The translations under genes and the position numbers were made by a program. Shown here one piece after another: positions 60,402 through 64,000 of a stretch of DNA of 64,000 nt. The notes beneath the pieces were generated by a model, which did not search any database, was not told the DNA's origin, and saw nothing but the letters and a program-made list of their open reading frames with translations. The stretch lies in NCBI GenBank assembly GCA_013200995.1, contig CP053688.1, positions 2,232,001 to 2,296,000 on the forward strand, written 5' to 3'. This stretch comes from Arthrobacter citreus. Its GTDB lineage: Bacteria > Bacillota > Bacilli > Bacillales > Bacillaceae_G. Within the stretch, counting starts at the first letter, position 1, and every line of letters starts with the position of its first letter.

Positions 60402-61820
60402 TTATTGTGCAGGTACTTCCCCATGATCTTGTTTAATGCCAATCTTATTTTTCTTTCTTCCGTGACGTATAAAGTAATAAAGATAACTTACAGCCATGAA
60501 CCCTAATCCACCATACAAGGATGAACGCTGCGTGGGATCATAAGCCATAAATAATATAGAAATTCCACATAGAACAATGCATAAAATAGGTATTAATGGA
60601 AAGAGTCGTACTTTGTACTTTAAATCTTTTACATCTCCACCGTTTTTAATGTATTGTCTTCTAAAATTGAATTGAGATAACGCAATTGCCATCCAGCTGA
60701 GTGTACCTGCTAGTCCAGTTACAGAAAGCAAGACTACAAACAAAGTCTCTGCAGATACTACACTTGTCAGCAATGATACTAAAGCAAACAACAGACTGAA
60801 CAATACTGCATTAGCCGGAACACCTCGGGAATTTACTTTACCTAATGCAGCAGGTGCCATACCACTGTTTGAAAGCGACCAAAGCATTCGAGAACAAACA
60901 TATAATCCAGAATTTCCTACAGAAAGAAGTGCTGTTAAAATAACAAGATTCATAATATCTGCAGCATAAGGGATACCTACACTGTCAAAAACTGCTACAA
61001 ATGGGCTTTCAACTACACCAGCATGCCTCCACGGAATTAAAGCTGCTAAAACCATGATTGCTAAAACATAAAAAATCAGTACTCGAAAAATGATACTACG
61101 AATTGCTTTTGGAAGAGTCTTTTCTGGTTTTTCGCTTTCACCTGCCGCAATTCCAACAACCTCTGCCCCTTGAAATGCAAAAACAACCGCCATCATACTA
61201 GTAAATATTGATGAAAAACCATGTGGAAAAAGTCCACCGTCATTCGTAAAATTAGTAAACATTGGAGCGGAATGACCTTTACTACCAAACCCAAAAACGG
61301 TAGCCGCTCCGATCAGAATAAACGCTATAACAGCAAATACTTTAATTCCTGCAAACCAAAATTCTGTTTCAGCGTAGCCCTTTACGCTAAGAATATTCAA
61401 GGTTAACAAAAGAATTATAAACACAAGACACCAAATCCATACCGGTACATGAGGAAACCATCTTTTCATCAACATTCCAGCTGCAGTAAATTCCAAACCA
61501 ACAGTTGTCGCCCAACTGAGCCAATACATCCAGCCAATCGTAAACCCTGTACTTGGCCCAATATATTTGGTAGCATAAGTCTTAAATGAACCCGTTACTG
61601 GCATCGAGACAGAAAGTTCACCTAAACAAACCATCACTAGATACATAACCAATCCACCAAATAAATAGGCAACGATTGCTCCTCCTGGTCCGGCTTGATT
61701 AATGGTTAAACCAGAACCTAAAAATAAACCTGTACCAATTACTCCACCGAGTGAAATCATAAATAAATGTCTACTTTTCATGGTGCGTTGTAACTGCCCC
61801 TTTTCATTGTTAGATTCCAT
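60402..61820 (-). CDS. AAT-family amino acid permease (APC superfamily)
   Basis: ATG 61820 follows ATAAAGGTGGGTCAAT. The 472-aa protein has 12 membrane segments and the AAT signature MISLGGVIGTGLFLGSG near the N-terminus, with GPGGAIVAYLFGGLVMYLVM next. It resembles LysP, RocE and related importers. Its sigma-54 promoter lies 370 bp upstream, and the amino acid dehydrogenase follows in the same direction. Import of the amino acid degraded by the regulon is likely. Confidence 0.92.
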   Translation of the reverse strand: MESNNEKGQLQRTMKSRHLFMISLGGVIGTGLFLGSGLTINQAGPGGAIVAYLFGGLVMYLVMVCLGELSVSMPVTGSFKTYATKYIGPSTGFTIGWMYWLSWATTVGLEFTAAGMLMKRWFPHVPVWIWCLVFIILLLTLNILSVKGYAETEFWFAGIKVFAVIAFILIGAATVFGFGSKGHSAPMFTNFTNDGGLFPHGFSSIFTSMMAVVFAFQGAEVVGIAAGESEKPEKTLPKAIRSIIFRVLIFYVLAIMVLAALIPWRHAGVVESPFVAVFDSVGIPYAADIMNLVILTALLSVGNSGLYVCSRMLWSLSNSGMAPAALGKVNSRGVPANAVLFSLLFALVSLLTSVVSAETLFVVLLSVTGLAGTLSWMAIALSQFNFRRQYIKNGGDVKDLKYKVRLFPLIPILCIVLCGISILFMAYDPTQRSSLYGGLGFMAVSYLYYFIRHGRKKNKIGIKQDHGEVPAQ

Positions 61821-62190
61821 ATTGACCCACCTTTATTTTAGAATATTCAGAAAAAATAAAGCGAAATAATAGAAAAATATATCTACTAAAATAGCATAAA
61901 CTTGTAAACCTTTTCATTTTCTAATAACTCCTAAAAAATCACTACAGAAACTAAACAAAGAACAGCCGAGCTTAATGGCCATAGAATTCTCATTAAAAGT
62001 AAAATAGAAGATTGTCTCATTTTTTGATATTCATCTTCCACTTAAATACATTTTTAAACAAAATTCTAGTTGCTCTTAAAACGAATGACTAAGAAATTTG
62101 AATTTTTTCTTCTAAAGCACCTCCTATTTCCGAACCATCTATGATAGGAATACATGAGTAAAACTTATTTCATCTTCCTAATAATGTTTA
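61821..62190 (-). other. Long untranslated leader of the permease gene
   Basis: About 370 nt between the -24/-12 promoter and the permease start. It contains an AGGAGGTG sequence (about 62121-62128, minus strand) not followed by a usable start, and only tiny frames (for example 22 codons starting ATG GCC ATT near 61982). No known riboswitch class is recognised. Confidence 0.45.
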
Positions 62191-62207
62191 AGCAAAATTC
62201 GTGCCAA
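62191..62207 (-). promoter_or_regulatory. Perfect sigma-54 -24/-12 promoter upstream of the permease
   Basis: Minus strand TTGGCACGAATTTTGCT fits the consensus YTGGCACGRNNNTTGCW at every position. Confidence 0.95.
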
Positions 62208-62279
62208 CAACAAAACATGATTAAACCAAGAAATAATCTATTCCTTTCATCTAAAACCAACTGATTGATTTTAAAATCT

Positions 62280-62304
62280 ACTCAATTTATTTATTTTAGA
62301 CTCA
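62280..62304. promoter_or_regulatory. Candidate enhancer (UAS 3), ACTCA-N15-ACTCA
   Basis: ACTCA at 62280-62284 and 62300-62304, 73 bp upstream of the -24/-12 promoter, with the same 20-bp step as UAS 1 and UAS 2. The rest of 62305-62531 is AT-rich with no gene. Confidence 0.72.
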
Positions 62305-62531
62305 GTTACTTTATTTCAATTAAAGGTTTTCTTCAAGGAGATCTTTCTTTTTTTTTCTTAAATTATGAATCTTACTACCTTTTTGTCTTTATTTTTATAT
62401 CATGTCATAAATAGATAAAATTCTACAAAAACTATGTCATCCCTCCCAATAATTTATTAGGTTATTTTAACCTTGATATTGTTTTTGATTTTTGTAAAGT
62501 GAGTCATCAATCCTTTAATTTGCTGTGATCA

Positions 62532-62570
62532 ATAAAAAAGACTCACGAATTATTCCATGAGTCCTTTTCT
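62532..62570 (-). terminator. Terminator of the dockerin-tailed protein gene
   Basis: GGACTCATGGAAT / ATTCGTGAGTC-type stem with one wobble, followed by TTTTTTATTG on the minus strand. Confidence 0.85.
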
Positions 62571-62595
62571 CCACCAATTATTTTAATATGTCTTT

Positions 62596-64000
62596 CTATT
62601 TACTTAAACCCAACTTTTCCAAAATACTGTCTAACGTTTCACCTTTATAAGTAGTCTTCGCTTTGGGTACAACTTGAACAGTTTTATTTTGTAGTCCGAA
62701 GTTTTTAATAATAAAATCCATATCCTTTTTATCTACTACTTTATCAAAGTTAAAGTCTGCAGTAGCTTTATTTGTACCCCAATATGTTTGGACAGCTAAC
62801 GCATCTAAAATATCAATTACGTTATCTTTATTTGAGTCACCTGCGGCAGCAATTGGCATTGCTACAAGTAGATCTTTACCAACCAATTCTCCTCTTACTT
62901 CATCAGATAAATTGACTTGTTTGTACATTGTAAAATGACCAGGTACATCTACTTTTATTGTATAATCATTTTTTTCAGCTTTAAAACCATCAGCTTCAAA
63001 TACACCATTTTGATTATTGATTGGTGCTTCGACAATCGTTTTATTGTCATATGAACTAACAGTAACTTTTGCACCTAATGACCTTTGATCTAAATTAACA
63101 TTAGTTTGACTAGTAGAAGGATCCATTGTACCTTCTAAACTTAAAGAACCTTCTAATTTCGAAATTGTTGTTTTCGTTTTATATCCTTCCATATAAGTAT
63201 AAACATTTCCCGTCTCAACATTTGATTGATCAATTGTCGTAGAATTAATGAGATGCCATGAGAACGGGGTACTTACCATATATTTATTTAATGTTTTTAT
63301 ATCGAAATTAAATAATTGTAAATCCTCAGGAAGTTGTTTATTACCTAAATAATTAAAAGTAAATGTGTATTGGAGTACATCTGGCCAATTTGTTGGTGCC
63401 GTTGTTACTGTAACGTTTGCTTCACCATATTGCTTAACGGCGGCATTCACTTTCACATTTTCAATTTCAGCTTGATCTGAAAAAACTGGTAATGAAATTT
63501 TGGTTGTTTTTAAGTTTTTAATATTATTTGAACGAACGCTATAATTAACCGTATCACCCGTCGTGATATTTTGTTTATTTGCTTTTAAATAATAGTATGG
63601 GTACGTATCTTCCACGAAAACTACTTTTAACATATTTGAAGCGTCAGCAGATGGGTTTTTCGCAGCATCCATACCATAAAATTGAACTTGTAATGGTTGA
63701 AATTGACTGTTAACTAGAATTTGATCAGTGTAATTTCCGTTTTTGTCAGTGTTTATTGGATTTGCAGGAAATCCTCCAAAAAACGATACAACTGAATTAC
63801 TAGATTGATCAACAGATATACCATAACGATTTGCCTCTTCAACTTCTGGATCTTTTACATTAATGTTAAAATCATATAGAAACTGTCCGTTTGAATCTAA
63901 TTGACTATTATTATATTCAATTACTTTTTGTTCTAAATGATCAAAACTGCTTGTAAGTGATGGTGCTCCAAGTTCGTATAAGAAATCTGAAGCTGCTGAA
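62596..64000 (-). CDS. C-terminal part of a secreted protein with cohesin-like and dockerin-like modules (5' end outside window)
   Basis: The frame is open from the right edge (TCA at 63999) to the stop at 62596, 467 codons; the internal ATG 63672 is not the start. The visible part has a region resembling the tail of S8 peptidases. A cohesin-like domain begins near NITTGDTVNYSVRSNNIKNL. A carboxypeptidase-regulatory-like stretch contains VDVPGHFTMYKQ. Dockerin-like loops follow (DSNKDNVIDILDALAVQ; DFNFDKVVDKKDM), and the end is YKGETLDSILEKLG. The last 110 residues are clearly homologous to the end of the subtilase at 18124-22305. It may be another subtilase. Confidence 0.85.
   Translation of the reverse strand, partial: SAASDFLYELGAPSLTSSFDHLEQKVIEYNNSQLDSNGQFLYDFNINVKDPEVEEANRYGISVDQSSNSVVSFFGGFPANPINTDKNGNYTDQILVNSQFQPLQVQFYGMDAAKNPSADASNMLKVVFVEDTYPYYYLKANKQNITTGDTVNYSVRSNNIKNLKTTKISLPVFSDQAEIENVKVNAAVKQYGEANVTVTTAPTNWPDVLQYTFTFNYLGNKQLPEDLQLFNFDIKTLNKYMVSTPFSWHLINSTTIDQSNVETGNVYTYMEGYKTKTTISKLEGSLSLEGTMDPSTSQTNVNLDQRSLGAKVTVSSYDNKTIVEAPINNQNGVFEADGFKAEKNDYTIKVDVPGHFTMYKQVNLSDEVRGELVGKDLLVAMPIAAAGDSNKDNVIDILDALAVQTYWGTNKATADFNFDKVVDKKDMDFIIKNFGLQNKTVQVVPKAKTTYKGETLDSILEKLGLSK

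Overview
The window is AT-rich and comes from an endospore-forming Firmicute, most likely a Bacillaceae member close to Bacillus sensu lato. The evidence is a tricistronic GerA-type germinant receptor operon, Bacillus-type Shine-Dalgarno sites with frequent TTG and GTG starts, ydaO-class c-di-AMP riboswitches, and orthologues of YkfB/YkfC, YugP, YfkN, YhgE and KimA. The genus cannot be fixed from the sequence. No rRNA, tRNA, insertion sequence or CRISPR array was seen.

Layout. 1-14 kb is a potassium / c-di-AMP block: a partial kimA, the kdpFABC operon with a KdpD-like sensor made of two tandem copies, and a DUF2294-CBS gene pair. Each of these three units has its own c-di-AMP riboswitch. Two duplicated small exported peptides, an ArsB-type pump and an SDR/MerR pair with a classic MerR promoter lie between them. 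14-24 kb holds a YhgE/Pip membrane protein with a truncated TetR regulator, a LysR regulator, and a very large secreted subtilase carrying cohesin-like and dockerin-like modules beside an RRNPP-type regulator. 24-31.5 kb is reductive pyrimidine and beta-alanine catabolism: preT-preA-hydA converging on an aminotransferase and a CoA-acylating semialdehyde dehydrogenase. 32-46 kb is mixed housekeeping: a TVP38 protein, YugP, a MerR regulator that appears to start at AUU, the ger operon, ykfC-ykfB, a DUF3870 protein, a YfkN-like nucleotidase, a LysR regulator and two decayed genes.

46-62 kb is the most interesting part. A sigma-54 (SigL) activator lies divergent from an operon of a Rieske oxygenase, a DUF3311/SSF transporter and a TMADH-like FMN/FAD demethylase. 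Beyond it are two more operons. One encodes a CoA-transferase, a glutaryl-CoA-dehydrogenase-like enzyme, a TPP enzyme and a C5-semialdehyde dehydrogenase. The other encodes an amino acid permease and a Glu/Leu-type dehydrogenase. Three near-consensus -24/-12 promoters stand upstream of the three operons. Each is preceded, 63-75 bp further upstream, by the same direct repeat ACTCA-N15-ACTCA. I infer one sigma-54 regulon that demethylates a quaternary amine and degrades a C6 amino acid through glutarate to crotonyl-CoA, for example a lysine- or pipecolate-derived betaine. The promoters and repeats are read directly; the substrate is inference.

The right edge holds the C-terminal part of a second secreted protein with the same cohesin-like/dockerin tail as the subtilase at 18-22 kb.
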